Below, in pieces: positions 37,611-45,989 of a DNA stretch of 64,000 nucleotides (its first letter is position 1; every line of letters begins with the position of its first letter). A program made the position numbers and the translations under genes. Source of the stretch: Sphingobacterium tabacisoli (GTDB lineage Bacteria; Bacteroidota; Bacteroidia; Sphingobacteriales; Sphingobacteriaceae); assembly GCF_017908035.1 (NCBI RefSeq), contig NZ_JAEQMU010000001.1, positions 1,364,001-1,428,000 on the forward strand. The letters run 5' to 3'. Below the pieces are notes generated by a model. That model had not been told where the DNA came from, did not search any database, and worked only from the letters and a program-made list of their open reading frames with translations.

Positions 37611-38225
37611 ATGCGAACACCTATTCCCGAACAGATTGAAGGCAAGGCCTTAGACTGTTTTAAGACCATAGATTTCCCGAGCTTACAGGACTCAGCACGT
37701 TTTTTCGAGCAAGCAAAAACCAAACTGCTCGATATCAACAACTGGCATCAGATTACCGGTAGACCGTCTGCCGAATTTCAGATTATGGATTCCTTCGGCC
37801 TCCCCTTGAATCGGACCGTCGAAAGAGGAGACTATATACGTATTGACATTCCAGGACCGGGTCTGCCTTCAGCCGATGGCTACGATTGGGTACAGGTAGA
37901 AAGCATAGACAAGCAGAGCGAAGGACAAAACCACCGCCTTACCCTTACTTTAAGGCCTAGTCCTGATCCCACAAATGAGCATACCGATACCGCACATTTT
38001 TTTAAGCGTCTTGCTACTTCGTCTATTTTATTAGAACAGACAGGCAAACGCATTTTCATTCATTACGCCGGACGCAATGAAATCATAAATACCGACAACA
38101 GCTCCATCCTTGACAATTTCAGAAATTTCATGGTAGGACTAGGCGCCAAAATGGGTGCTTCTTTCCCACAATGGCAGGCATTGGTCGATGGATTGGGCAA
38201 CAGTAGGACAATGAACAGTAATTAA
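37611..38225 (+). CDS. Conserved protein of unknown function
   Basis: This 204-residue cytosolic-looking protein has no signal peptide or membrane span. Notable segments are GYDWVQVESIDKQSEGQNHRLTLTLRPSPDP, written here in shortened form as GYDWVQVESID...LTLTLRPSPDP, and FKRLATSSILLEQ near the middle. I do not recognise a family. It is under a stress-type promoter and probably shares a transcript with the small charged protein that follows. Confidence 0.6.
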   Translation: MRTPIPEQIEGKALDCFKTIDFPSLQDSARFFEQAKTKLLDINNWHQITGRPSAEFQIMDSFGLPLNRTVERGDYIRIDIPGPGLPSADGYDWVQVESIDKQSEGQNHRLTLTLRPSPDPTNEHTDTAHFFKRLATSSILLEQTGKRIFIHYAGRNEIINTDNSSILDNFRNFMVGLGAKMGASFPQWQALVDGLGNSRTMNSN

Positions 38226-38252
38226 TTTAACACTTTTAAAACAATAGAACAC

Positions 38253-38414
38253 ATGAAAAACGAGAAAAACAACAAAACGACAACGGAAAAAGAGCAAGAG
38301 TACAAAGACCGCAATCAGAAGACCAAGGTAGAGGATAATACAGGCAAGCGTCCAGAAAAAGATACTAATCCACTTCCTCCTAATCCGAATCAGGTAGACA
38401 ACCACGAAGAATAA
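38253..38414 (+). CDS. Small charged protein
   Basis: A 53-residue, Lys/Glu/Asn-rich frame (MKNEKNNKTTTEKEQEYK... NPLPPNPNQVDNHEE) starts 28 bases after the preceding gene. It has no hydrophobic segment and is predicted disordered. Similar tiny charged proteins recur at 38473, 42026 and 45797. Coding status rests on frame, start placement and operon position. Confidence 0.5.
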   Translation: MKNEKNNKTTTEKEQEYKDRNQKTKVEDNTGKRPEKDTNPLPPNPNQVDNHEE

Positions 38415-38418
38415 AAAA

Positions 38419-38446
38419 AAGCGTGCCGGTATTATCCGACACGCTT
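38419..38446. terminator. Terminator hairpin between convergent units
   Basis: AAGCGTG and CACGCTT pair, extended by CGG/CCG beyond a one-base mismatch. On the minus strand it is followed by a T run, serving the small-gene/DUF4142 operon. Confidence 0.75.
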
Positions 38447-38472
38447 CCCATTATAACAGCTATACTCGGAAC

Positions 38473-38691
38473 CTAGGTTCCTTTTTCTTTATGCCGCTTT
38501 TCAAGCGGTCTATCCGTTGGATCGTTGGGCATATCATTGAGTTGTTCGTCTTGGGGATCCACTCCTGCTTCTGCATCACCGTCATGTTTGGCATCTACAT
38601 CCTCCAGCACCTTCCCTTCACTGCTCAAGCGTACCTTTTTAGTCTTCTGCATCTTATTCCCTACCAATTTATTCTCATCTTTTGTCGCCAT
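38473..38691 (-). CDS. Small hydrophilic protein
   Basis: This 72-residue protein is acidic and rich in Asp and Lys, with no Cys, Trp or membrane segment (MATKDENKLVGNKMQKTKK ... DPTDRPLEKRHKEKGT). It starts five bases after the DUF4142 gene stop, so it is co-expressed with it from the stress-type promoter. It is probably disordered. The function is unknown. Confidence 0.6.
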   Translation of the reverse strand: MATKDENKLVGNKMQKTKKVRLSSEGKVLEDVDAKHDGDAEAGVDPQDEQLNDMPNDPTDRPLEKRHKEKGT

Positions 38692-38696
38692 ATTCC

Positions 38697-39257
38697 TTAC
38701 ATTTTATTATTCTTGACCGTATCTACAATCGGGGGAGTCTCTTTATTTACAGGAGCAGTATCATCCAGTTTTAATTCCTGAGCCTGCGTTAGATGAGACT
38801 TTAACGTAGGCAATTTATCCGCGGCCCATATCTTCAACGTTTCGTCGGTCATCGTATTATCACCATTCACCCCCTCATACAATGCAATCGAATTTTCGTG
38901 AGAAGCTACCACAGCATCCTTGAACGCCTGATCATATTGTCCTGCTTCGGTTCCTTCCAATACTCCCAATTGTCCCTGATGGCTTTGATCTAGCTCAGTA
39001 GATATAGTCCATCCTTTAGCTTCTGCATACTGCCGCAACTCATTCAGGATCTGTTGATGTTCGTCAACCAGCATACGCGAGTATGCCTTAATCCCCTCAT
39101 TAGACGACCTTTGTCCTGCTTGTTGTGCTAGCGCAACTTCATATTGATTGGCCATCACCGCCTTGTTGACAAAGTCCTGTTCCGGATTTTGCTGTCCGAA
39201 AGACATAAATGTTATAATCCCTAGAATTACAACAGCCCAGTTTAAATACTTTTTCAT
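38697..39257 (-). CDS. DUF4142 domain protein
   Basis: This 186-residue exported protein has a signal peptide ending near MSFGQ (residue 22) and a helical DUF4142 domain with FVNKAVMANQYEVALAQQAGQ and the conserved ESH-type DEHQQILNELRQYA segment. Family members are ferritin-like bundles, often linked to stress survival, with no proven biochemical role. A paralog is encoded at 55594-56139. The gene is under a stress-type promoter. Confidence 0.9.
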   Translation of the reverse strand: MKKYLNWAVVILGIITFMSFGQQNPEQDFVNKAVMANQYEVALAQQAGQRSSNEGIKAYSRMLVDEHQQILNELRQYAEAKGWTISTELDQSHQGQLGVLEGTEAGQYDQAFKDAVVASHENSIALYEGVNGDNTMTDETLKIWAADKLPTLKSHLTQAQELKLDDTAPVNKETPPIVDTVKNNKM

Positions 39258-39307
39258 GGAGTTATCTTCTTAATTTTTAACTTCAATTTGCTTTTTTTAC
39301 AACTTTC

Positions 39308-39331
39308 GAACACGCCAGCAAAACATTGGTT
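39308..39331 (-). promoter_or_regulatory. Stress-type promoter, AAC-N17-GTTC
   Basis: On the minus strand AAC (39331-39329) and GTTC (39311-39308) are 17 bases apart, 51 bases before the DUF4142 start. An AGTA-TTTA-TACG element lies at 39350-39361. Confidence 0.6.
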
Positions 39332-39421
39332 GCTATAATTTGTTTTTCCAGTATTTATACGTTACACCGAGGTATCTTACACCTTTTAATCGATTTTTAT
39401 ACGTTAAAAATCACGTAAATG

Positions 39422-39445
39422 AACTATATAACCGATCGTACGTTT
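39422..39445 (+). promoter_or_regulatory. Stress-type promoter variant, AAC-N17-GTTT
   Basis: AAC at 39422 and GTTT at 39442, 65 bases before the gene at 39510. This is the weakest of the listed variants. Confidence 0.35.
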
Positions 39446-39509
39446 TTACTAAGACCTCTAGCTATCCTATGTAGGAAAGCTGGAACATCATTATTAAAAC
39501 AACTTTTCT

Positions 39510-40010
39510 ATGAATATGATGATTTACTACGGCCTTAGCCTGTTATTCGCGACCAGCATGTCGCTCCAATCCAATGTCGATCAGTTAAGAAAAAACTACC
39601 TTGCAGCAAGCCAGGAAGAATCCATCTGTAAGCAGGAAATAGAACGCATAAAAGATTCTTCAGGTGAATCTCCGATAGAAATGGCCTACCATGGAGCCTA
39701 CCATATGCTATGGGCCCAATACCTTAGCGCTCCATTGAGCAAACTCAACAGCTTTAAAAAGGGGAAAAATCTTATGGATAACGCTTTACAAAAACGCTAT
39801 GGAGATCCAGAGATCCACTTCTTACGCCTCACCATCCAACAACATGCACCTGGGATACTTAAATACAACACCAATATCCAAGAGGATGTGGATCAGATTA
39901 CCAAACATTGGGAATCTCTCCCCTCTACACCAGTAAAAAAACAGGTAAAAGACTTTCTGACCTCCAATCAGCTACTCAATGACACGCAGCTAAAAAAGCT
40001 CCAGATTTAG
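39510..40010 (+). CDS. Exported protein of unknown function
   Basis: This 166-residue protein begins with a short hydrophobic stretch that may be a signal peptide (MNMMIYYGLSLLFATSMSLQS) and is otherwise helical, with a PEIHFLRLTIQQHAPGILKYN segment. Bacteroidota genomes commonly hold similar proteins, but I know of no function. It is the first gene of its own plus-strand unit. Confidence 0.65.
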   Translation: MNMMIYYGLSLLFATSMSLQSNVDQLRKNYLAASQEESICKQEIERIKDSSGESPIEMAYHGAYHMLWAQYLSAPLSKLNSFKKGKNLMDNALQKRYGDPEIHFLRLTIQQHAPGILKYNTNIQEDVDQITKHWESLPSTPVKKQVKDFLTSNQLLNDTQLKKLQI

Positions 40011-40445
40011 CCACACCACTATACTAATTTATTTGTTTATCTCCTACACGGACAAAAGAGGGAATATATATGCCTCTTTCGTGCTGCTTACTACCTCATT
40101 TTATTTTTAAATAATAACTATTTCTTTATAAAACTACATACTTATGCTTTTATAAAGACAATGTTAGTATTCAAGATATGGTACATTATATGAAGAAGCG
40201 AACAGTAAAATGCCCCACGTTGTCTCTTGTCATAATATTTTTTATTATGATACCTGAGGCACCTTCTCATTGCCATGCACATTTTTAGTTTTAAGGAAAA
40301 TCAACTAAAATACAATAACTTGTAAAATAAAGCCGCTTGAGTACACAACATACGATGCTAATATTCACTACCTTCATAATTAATAATAACAACCTCCCCA
40401 CTGACATGTAAAATACCAATGCAATCAACGACAAATTGGATCAGC
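40011..40445. other. Gene-poor AT-rich region
   Basis: About 430 bases without a supported gene. The only frame worth mention is a 32-codon one at 40190 starting MKKRTVKC with a hydrophobic stretch, too short and isolated to call. No clear hairpin or promoter was seen. Confidence 0.4.
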
Positions 40446-40835
40446 TTAAATTAGAGAATAATTGGCTCCAAGAAAATGTGGACAAACTCCTATTACTTTT
40501 TCCAATTGATCAATATTAAAGGGCTTTGCTAAAAAACAATCGGATCCTGCTTGTTTCGAGAGCATTACAACATTCCTATTAGCAGAAATATACACCACTG
40601 GGATATTAACAAATTCCAAATGCTCTTTGATAAGCTAGGCAGCACGAATCCCAACGATATCCGGTATCCAATTGTCCATCAGAATAACATCGGGATTAGC
40701 AGTTATTATTTGCTCTACAACATTGACTACATTCGCAGAAGCGACGACCGTATAACCTGCAAATTCTAATATCATCGTACAAACTTCTAGAATTTGAATA
40801 TCATCGTCAAAAAGCAACACCGTTTTACTATCCAT
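40446..40835 (-). pseudogene. Response regulator receiver with internal amber stop
   Basis: Reading from the ATG at 40835 gives MDSKTVLLFDDDIQILEVC and a receiver fold with phospho-acceptor Asp in VILMDNWIPD. At codon 67 there is a TAG (40635-40637), but the same frame continues with 62 more codons (LIKEHLEFVNIPVVYISANR ... CFLAKPFNIDQLEKV) to a TAA at 40446-40448. That tail holds the conserved KP pair and completes a normal ~128-residue receiver. A single base change, probably from CAG, explains the break. The gene is likely a recent loss, unless suppressed. Confidence 0.75.
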
Positions 40836-40915
40836 AATTTTAGGAGTATATAAATTTGTATAGATTACAAAAACAGTCAATTGTTAATGTAAAAAAGGTC
40901 GTAAAAATCGAATAT

Positions 40916-41977
40916 CTATATCGACATTCGCTGTATTGCTAAGAGATGTGACTTAAAAGCACCACCAAACGTTTTGAATTCCACATATTTCACTTCAAAC
41001 TCCTCACACGTTTCTTTTACGATCTTATTGATTGCTGGATAATGCACATGGCTGATACGTGGAAATAAATGGTGTTCAACTTGAAAATTCAAACCGCCCA
41101 GTAGCCATGTCAGTACCCTATCACCAATAGCAAAATTGGCTGTAGACTTCAACTGGTGTACCATCCATTCGTCCTCTATAAGCCCCTCGCTTACTGTTGC
41201 CAATTCAACTCCTTCCACGACATGTGCCAACTGGAAAACTACAGCGAGACAAATGCCACAGGCTCCGCCCGTTATCAATAGGCCTAACAAAGCAGGCCCA
41301 AGCCCAACGGTAATTATGGGTATAACGACAAACAAACATAAATGTACAATTTTACTTGTCCAGAATATAACCTTCTCTTTGAGGGGCAATTTAAACTTCT
41401 CAGACTTTTTGCCTAGCTTTTGGCGGAAGTATTTTTCATAATCCTGAAAGAAAACCCATGCCAGATAGGATATCCCATAGAGAAAAACGAAGTAGAAGCG
41501 TTGAAATTTATGGTGTTTTTTCAACTCTTGGTCGTGATGTATACGCATAAACTTGATTTCAATATCGTGGTCCTCACCTTCGATATTCGTATAGGTATGG
41601 TGTGCAATATTATGTTTAAGCTTCCAGAGATAGATATTGCCTCCAACCAGATTGAGGGTGTAGGAGAAGAAGTTATTAACTCCTGTTCTTTTTGCGAAAG
41701 AATTGTGTCCAGCATCATGCATAATATTAAATCCTATGGCCGCAATGTTGACCCCCAGAATAATACACAGTAGGATACTGATAAGCCAATAAGGCTGAAT
41801 AACGAGCAATAAGGTGTAGAGAACAACCATCGACATCAACAGGATGACCGCTTTCAGAAATATTCTCCAATCCCCTGTTCGTGATTTTCCGTTCGCTGTA
41901 AAGTAGACATTCACTTTGTGTCTTAGCGATTTAGAAAAAGATGCGTCTGCATTACTAAATTTTATCGATGATTTCAT
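40916..41977 (-). CDS. Membrane fatty acid desaturase
   Basis: This 353-residue enzyme has three histidine boxes, HDAGHN, HNIAHH and QVEHHLF, with four or more membrane segments between. The QxxHH third box is that of front-end/delta-6-like acyl-lipid or acyl-CoA desaturases. There is no fused cytochrome b5 domain. It probably desaturates membrane acyl chains, a cold or stress response in Bacteroidota. It has no stress-type promoter. Confidence 0.9.
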   Translation of the reverse strand: MKSSIKFSNADASFSKSLRHKVNVYFTANGKSRTGDWRIFLKAVILLMSMVVLYTLLLVIQPYWLISILLCIILGVNIAAIGFNIMHDAGHNSFAKRTGVNNFFSYTLNLVGGNIYLWKLKHNIAHHTYTNIEGEDHDIEIKFMRIHHDQELKKHHKFQRFYFVFLYGISYLAWVFFQDYEKYFRQKLGKKSEKFKLPLKEKVIFWTSKIVHLCLFVVIPIITVGLGPALLGLLITGGACGICLAVVFQLAHVVEGVELATVSEGLIEDEWMVHQLKSTANFAIGDRVLTWLLGGLNFQVEHHLFPRISHVHYPAINKIVKETCEEFEVKYVEFKTFGGAFKSHLLAIQRMSI

Positions 41978-42025
41978 CAGTTTAATGTTAGAATGGGGAC
42001 ATTAATATTGCCCCCATCATACTAT

Positions 42026-42148
42026 CTACTTCTTTTTTTTACTAAATACATTCACAGGAGTTTCTTTAGATGTTGAATCTTTATCCTGTTGATAAGAAGA
42101 CTGCTTCTTTTCTTTTGTACTTTTAGTTTTCTTCTGTTCTTTACTCAT
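42026..42148 (-). CDS. Small basic protein
   Basis: A 40-residue, Lys-rich frame (MSKEQKKTKSTKEKKQSSYQ ... VNVFSKKKK) is likely disordered. It stands alone in the spacer before the desaturase. Similar small Lys-rich proteins occur elsewhere in this window. Coding status is plausible but not proven. Confidence 0.4.
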   Translation of the reverse strand: MSKEQKKTKSTKEKKQSSYQQDKDSTSKETPVNVFSKKKK

Positions 42149-42423
42149 GATATATATTTTTATGATTGACACTATAGTCGCCCCACGGCATCCAACTATT
42201 GAAATATAAGGGAGACAATTGTTGAGTTAATATTTTAATTAAATGATGGAATATACAGGATATTAAAAAATGGTTTGAAGTTATAATCTTCAACTTACAT
42301 CGCTAGAAGCGTTCATCTAATTTAATGGATAAGTCCACTAATGGGTTAAGTAATGTGCAGACCGTTAATATAAATATACCATTAATATTTGATATTCAAT
42401 GGAATAATTTATCAGAACCGTAT
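42149..42423. other. AT-rich spacer
   Basis: Between the small basic gene and the end of the glycosyltransferase fusion gene I see no frame, hairpin with T run or recognisable promoter. Confidence 0.4.
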
Positions 42424-44643
42424 TTATTGAATGATAGTAGTATATTCCTCCCTTTTCAGCCTAGCTAACAAATAACTCAATGTTGATTCCGCTCCTTGAT
42501 TGATATTTGTTGTCTCTTTTTCAAGTCCATCAAAACATCCCCCCGTAACTGGATTGTACATAATCTGCCCAAGATGGTTTCGCCCTAAAAACCAATCAAA
42601 TGCCGCTATCAGGAAATGCTTATATCTACTATCCTGGCTTTCTTTATAAAAACTATCCAAAGCAATAATAGTATACGCCACATCTATAGGTTGCTCTCCT
42701 CCCTGAGGCTCGGTTTGTACCTGTCCTCTACTTTTCCATCCCTGATTGGAAATAACATGTATTTCTCCGTCAATCATTATCATGTTCATTAAAAAATCAA
42801 AAGATTGATAAGCCACAACTTTATAAATAGACCGTCCCGTTTTTAAATAAGCGCAAAGTAACGCCTCTGGTATAACACTGTTTGCATAAGTAAGATAACT
42901 CTCATACCATTGCCAGTGAGGGGTACTCTCATGCTCAAACATTTCACAAAGGCGATTCGCAAGCGTCTCTATCATACTTTGATAAACATCTTCATTCAAA
43001 AGCGACAATCCCTTGATAATAAAAGCCATAGATCTGGTAGAACGATATCCCAAGAGATTCTCAGATGCCTGATTAAGGAGCAATTTAGCTTTTTCTACGA
43101 AGCTCTCTGGAAGCCTTTCGCTCATTGCGATTATCTCTCCCAACGCCCAGATAGCACGACCGTTGGCATCCTCCAGATTTTCATCCCGATTTTGTGAGGT
43201 GAACGTCCCATCTTTATCCACGTAATTTAGTAATGTCCCATTTCTAAGCATACAATACCCTATGAAGGTCAGGTACTTCTCTATATAAGACAAATGCTCT
43301 TTCTTTGGGTATTTTTTATAATGATGGAGCATCGCAATTAGAGCTCTTGAATTATCATCCAAGGTATAGCCGCTTTCAAGATCCGGCTTACTCCCGTTAG
43401 CAAATTGGATAAAGCCTATATCTGTGGTCATGCGGTAGACGTGGGAAAGGTTGACTTTTGGGAGTGAATACACTAGAGCTGTCGTCTTTTCTTCCAGTAA
43501 TTCTTCAAATAAATTGACGTGAGCTATGGCACTATTTTGCCATGAAGTAGGCAAGGTTTTTTGAAGATTGACATGCCGTATTCGATCTAGCCGTGTCTCA
43601 TCCGCTAGAATTTCACCTACAGCGGCTGCCAATTGATCAGGGGCAGCAAAGTCGATTATAATTCCCATATCTTCATCCAAAACCTCAAGAACATGAGGTA
43701 TAGGCGTAGACACGATAGGGCATCCTGAGCTAAGCGCATAAGCAAATGTACCACTCACTGCCTGTAGCGGATTAATTGATGTAAATAGGTACACATCAGT
43801 TACTAAAAGATAATCGATAAGATCCTCTGTCGAAAGAAATTTGTCTACAAAGCGTACATACTCTCCAATATCATGCTTTTCCACAATCTCTTTCAGCATA
43901 TCTCTATACGCTTCTCCTTCCTGCGATACAAGATTAGGATGCGTCACACCAATGATCAGAAAAATAACATTAGGAGTTTTTGATACTATACTAGGCAAAG
44001 CCAGCAATGTGGTTTCAATACTCTTCCCCGGCCCCAACAATCCAAATGTACTTAATACTTTTCTATCTGTCAGTCCCATCTTATCGCTCAAAGCAAGCTT
44101 ATTATTTGCAGGTGCCAAGTGCGTTCCATGCTTTATAACCCGGATTTTGTTATCCGAAATGTGATAAGCATCTATTAAAATGTTCGCAGCATTCTGTGTC
44201 ATCACGATTATCTTTTCACACTTATCTGCTATCATAGACACTTTTTCCGCAAGCCATTTTTCGGGTTGGGGTAAGACCGTATGAAAAGTTATCACAACTT
44301 TTACATTTAGTCGGGCTAAAAAAGACAGAAATGCAGCTTCCTTCTTTTCAAAGAGTCCAAATTCATGCTGTATGCACAGAATATCGATATCCGACGAACT
44401 GTTTAGCATTTTTGATAAACATTCAAAAGACCCGACCTGCCACAACTTCAGCCGATACCACGCCTCAAAAGAATACGAATAGTGCCTATCATCATTCTCG
44501 ATTGGTATAGATAGTAATTCGTAGCAAGCACCAAACTTGTCCTCAATAGCCTGCATTAGATCCGTCGTATAGGTAGCTATTCCACAAGCACGGGGGGGGA
44601 AAGTAGATAGGAAAGCTACCACTTTATTCTTTTTGGGTGTCAT
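42424..44643 (-). CDS. GT4 glycosyltransferase fused to a glycosidase-like domain
   Basis: This 739-residue fusion has an N-terminal GT4 glycosyltransferase (FPPRACGIATYTTDLM, IQHEFGLFEKKE, FGLLGPGKSIET; about residues 1-390). Its C-terminal (alpha/alpha)6-type part (from about 400) has YTLDDNSRAL, GRAIWALGEI, WYESYLTYANSVIPEALL and NQGAESTLSYL. The two halves correspond to separate genes at 59024-60232 and 60243-61340. A run of eight C lies in the N-terminal codons (44592-44599). The glycan is unknown. No stress-type promoter was found. Confidence 0.85.
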   Translation of the reverse strand: MTPKKNKVVAFLSTFPPRACGIATYTTDLMQAIEDKFGACYELLSIPIENDDRHYSYSFEAWYRLKLWQVGSFECLSKMLNSSSDIDILCIQHEFGLFEKKEAAFLSFLARLNVKVVITFHTVLPQPEKWLAEKVSMIADKCEKIIVMTQNAANILIDAYHISDNKIRVIKHGTHLAPANNKLALSDKMGLTDRKVLSTFGLLGPGKSIETTLLALPSIVSKTPNVIFLIIGVTHPNLVSQEGEAYRDMLKEIVEKHDIGEYVRFVDKFLSTEDLIDYLLVTDVYLFTSINPLQAVSGTFAYALSSGCPIVSTPIPHVLEVLDEDMGIIIDFAAPDQLAAAVGEILADETRLDRIRHVNLQKTLPTSWQNSAIAHVNLFEELLEEKTTALVYSLPKVNLSHVYRMTTDIGFIQFANGSKPDLESGYTLDDNSRALIAMLHHYKKYPKKEHLSYIEKYLTFIGYCMLRNGTLLNYVDKDGTFTSQNRDENLEDANGRAIWALGEIIAMSERLPESFVEKAKLLLNQASENLLGYRSTRSMAFIIKGLSLLNEDVYQSMIETLANRLCEMFEHESTPHWQWYESYLTYANSVIPEALLCAYLKTGRSIYKVVAYQSFDFLMNMIMIDGEIHVISNQGWKSRGQVQTEPQGGEQPIDVAYTIIALDSFYKESQDSRYKHFLIAAFDWFLGRNHLGQIMYNPVTGGCFDGLEKETTNINQGAESTLSYLLARLKREEYTTIIQ

Positions 44644-44815
44644 TGTTTTACAATTAAATGAAAGGTCCTTGCATACTGTGGTCTTATATCCATTACAAGG
44701 CGTGCATGTTGAAGGGTATGTAAAGATACCAATTAATAAACGAACAATAGTATAACTATAACAAGAGTGAAACTATTTATGCCCTAACTTTCCCTTAATC
44801 ATTGCTATGAAACAA

Positions 44816-44840
44816 AAAAGGGGTAGTCTCCTCCCCTTTT
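44816..44840 (-). terminator. Terminator of the 87-residue protein gene
   Basis: AAAAGGGG and CCCCTTTT pair around a nine-base loop, with T-rich flank on the minus strand. Confidence 0.6.
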
Positions 44841-44870
44841 ACCGTACTAATACGCGATTTATCCTGTTTA

Positions 44871-45134
44871 CTAGCGTATGCTCTTCCCGCGGTAACGAAC
44901 AATACCATCAAAACGCACTTGAGGTGATTCTGCCTGCAGTACATCATCTATCCGTAGCAATGGGGCATCTTCCGAGCCGGTGATCTTACAATGCAACATA
45001 TAGTCCTGTAGACTATCCGCTTTTTCGGGAAGCCAGTATGTTTCCGAATCCCGTGCTCCAACATAGGCTTTAAGAATATCATATCCTTCCATTTTCAGAT
45101 TGACCAATAGGTCTCTAACACGTTTCTTAATCAT
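44871..45134 (-). CDS. Small protein of unknown function
   Basis: This 87-residue protein has no signal peptide or membrane segment. Its segments YVGARDSETYWLPEKADS and RFDGIVRYRGKSIR suggest a small beta-rich fold. I do not recognise a family. A full stress-type promoter lies 28-51 bases upstream. A CGTA-CTAA-TACG palindrome at 44843-44854 lies just downstream of its stop. Confidence 0.6.
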   Translation of the reverse strand: MIKKRVRDLLVNLKMEGYDILKAYVGARDSETYWLPEKADSLQDYMLHCKITGSEDAPLLRIDDVLQAESPQVRFDGIVRYRGKSIR

Positions 45135-45161
45135 ATTTATCAGCTTAATTGTTACTTATAA

Positions 45162-45185
45162 GAACAAGCCAATAGAAAAAGAGTT
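45162..45185 (-). promoter_or_regulatory. Stress-type promoter, AAC-N17-GTTC
   Basis: On the minus strand AAC (45185-45183) and GTTC (45165-45162) are 17 bases apart, 28 bases before the start at 45134. Confidence 0.65.
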
Positions 45186-45310
45186 CATTGGATTTTAACA
45201 TTTTTTCACATTTACCCTAACCCTATTATTTTCGCTCGCATTACCCAGTCTATCGTGCGAGGTCAGTACGAGGAGCACCCCGTTTCCTCGTTCCATTTTT
45301 TCTAAATTCA
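45186..45310 (+). ncRNA. Candidate structured RNA region
   Basis: Two adjacent hairpins lie here: CTCGC with GCGAG around 45233-45260, and ACGAGGA with TCCTCGT around 45268-45291, the latter followed by CCATTTTTTC. No frame or gene crosses them. This could be a short terminator-ended RNA or simply upstream spacer. No clear -7/-33 pair was found. Confidence 0.25.
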
Positions 45311-45326
45311 ATGCTCATTTACGGAA

Positions 45327-45365
45327 AAAAGCGGAGCTTTGCTGACATGCAATCGCTCCGCTTTT
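45327..45365 (-). terminator. Terminator of the small lipoprotein gene
   Basis: AAAAGCGGAGC (45327-45337) and GCTCCGCTTTT (45355-45365) form an eleven-base stem with an inner TTGC/GCAA step and a T run on the minus strand. Confidence 0.8.
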
Positions 45366-45406
45366 CTATTTAAGCTTTTCTATTTAAATTAAAAGAACGG
45401 ACTATA

Positions 45407-45607
45407 TCAGGGCATGATAGGCATAGGCGGTATCAGACTGTCAATACTATCTTTTGTCGATATCGCCGAAGTATCGATCGGACTATCGTAAGTATTATCC
45501 GGCATACGCTCACTTCTATCCGCACCGTCCGTTTTATTGTCCCTGTTTCCACATGCCGCTGTTCCTAAAACAGCAAGCATAGTTATACTGAATAAGATCT
45601 GTTTCAT
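45407..45607 (-). CDS. Small lipoprotein
   Basis: I start this at MKQILFSITMLAVLGTAACG (45607), giving 66 residues; a longer frame adds 17 residues that do not suit a signal peptide. The lipobox ends GTAAC. The mature part is polar (RDNKTDGADRSERMPDN) and ends with IPPMPIMP. The function is unknown. A stress-type promoter lies 41-64 bases upstream. Confidence 0.7.
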   Translation of the reverse strand: MKQILFSITMLAVLGTAACGNRDNKTDGADRSERMPDNTYDSPIDTSAISTKDSIDSLIPPMPIMP

Positions 45608-45647
45608 AGCTCTCTCGTTTATATATAAGTTTCTGTTTCTCCATAGC

Positions 45648-45671
45648 GAACAATACAATAGCTCCAGGGTT
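45648..45671 (-). promoter_or_regulatory. Stress-type promoter, AAC-N17-GTTC
   Basis: On the minus strand AAC (45671-45669) and GTTC (45651-45648) are 17 bases apart, upstream of the lipoprotein at 45607. Confidence 0.6.
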
Positions 45672-45743
45672 GAAGCAAAGAAAAATTAGGGTGTTTTATA
45701 CGGCTATCACCAAGTATAAACACGCATCTTTCATATTGTTACG

Positions 45744-45767
45744 AACCAAGTGCCAAAAAAGAAGTTA
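45744..45767 (+). promoter_or_regulatory. Stress-type promoter variant, AAC-N17-GTTA
   Basis: AAC at 45744 and GTTA at 45764, 30 bases before the small basic gene at 45797. Confidence 0.45.
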
Positions 45768-45796
45768 TTTAGTTCAAACGCCTTATACTACAGATA

Positions 45797-45952
45797 ATGA
45801 AAGAGAAACAGAAAAAGAGCGATAAAGGTAAAAAAGAGGACAGGAATCCTTCTAAATCAAAGAACAGCAAACGGTTAGTACAATTGTACCGGACCGGACT
45901 ACGGGGATATTCCCTGGTAGATGATCCTAGAGAAGGCAAATTTGAAAAGTGA
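45797..45952 (+). CDS. Small basic protein
   Basis: A 51-residue frame starts MKEKQKKSDKGKKEDRN and ends GYSLVDDPREGKFEK. The first half is Lys-rich and likely disordered, while the second half has a more folded look. Start position, the upstream GTTA-type promoter and spacing support it as a gene. It ends 37 bases before the bacteriophytochrome start. No family is recognised. Confidence 0.5.
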   Translation: MKEKQKKSDKGKKEDRNPSKSKNSKRLVQLYRTGLRGYSLVDDPREGKFEK

Positions 45953-45989
45953 ATATAATAACCTATATTTAACGTTTGGAGGTCTCGCT

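Noticed and set aside
40190..40288. 32-residue frame with a signal-like start
   Set aside because: Too short and isolated, with no promoter or partner; it may be a remnant.
45268..45277. AGTACGAGGA resembling the 23S rRNA sarcin-ricin loop
   Set aside because: The match is only ten bases and no rRNA context surrounds it.
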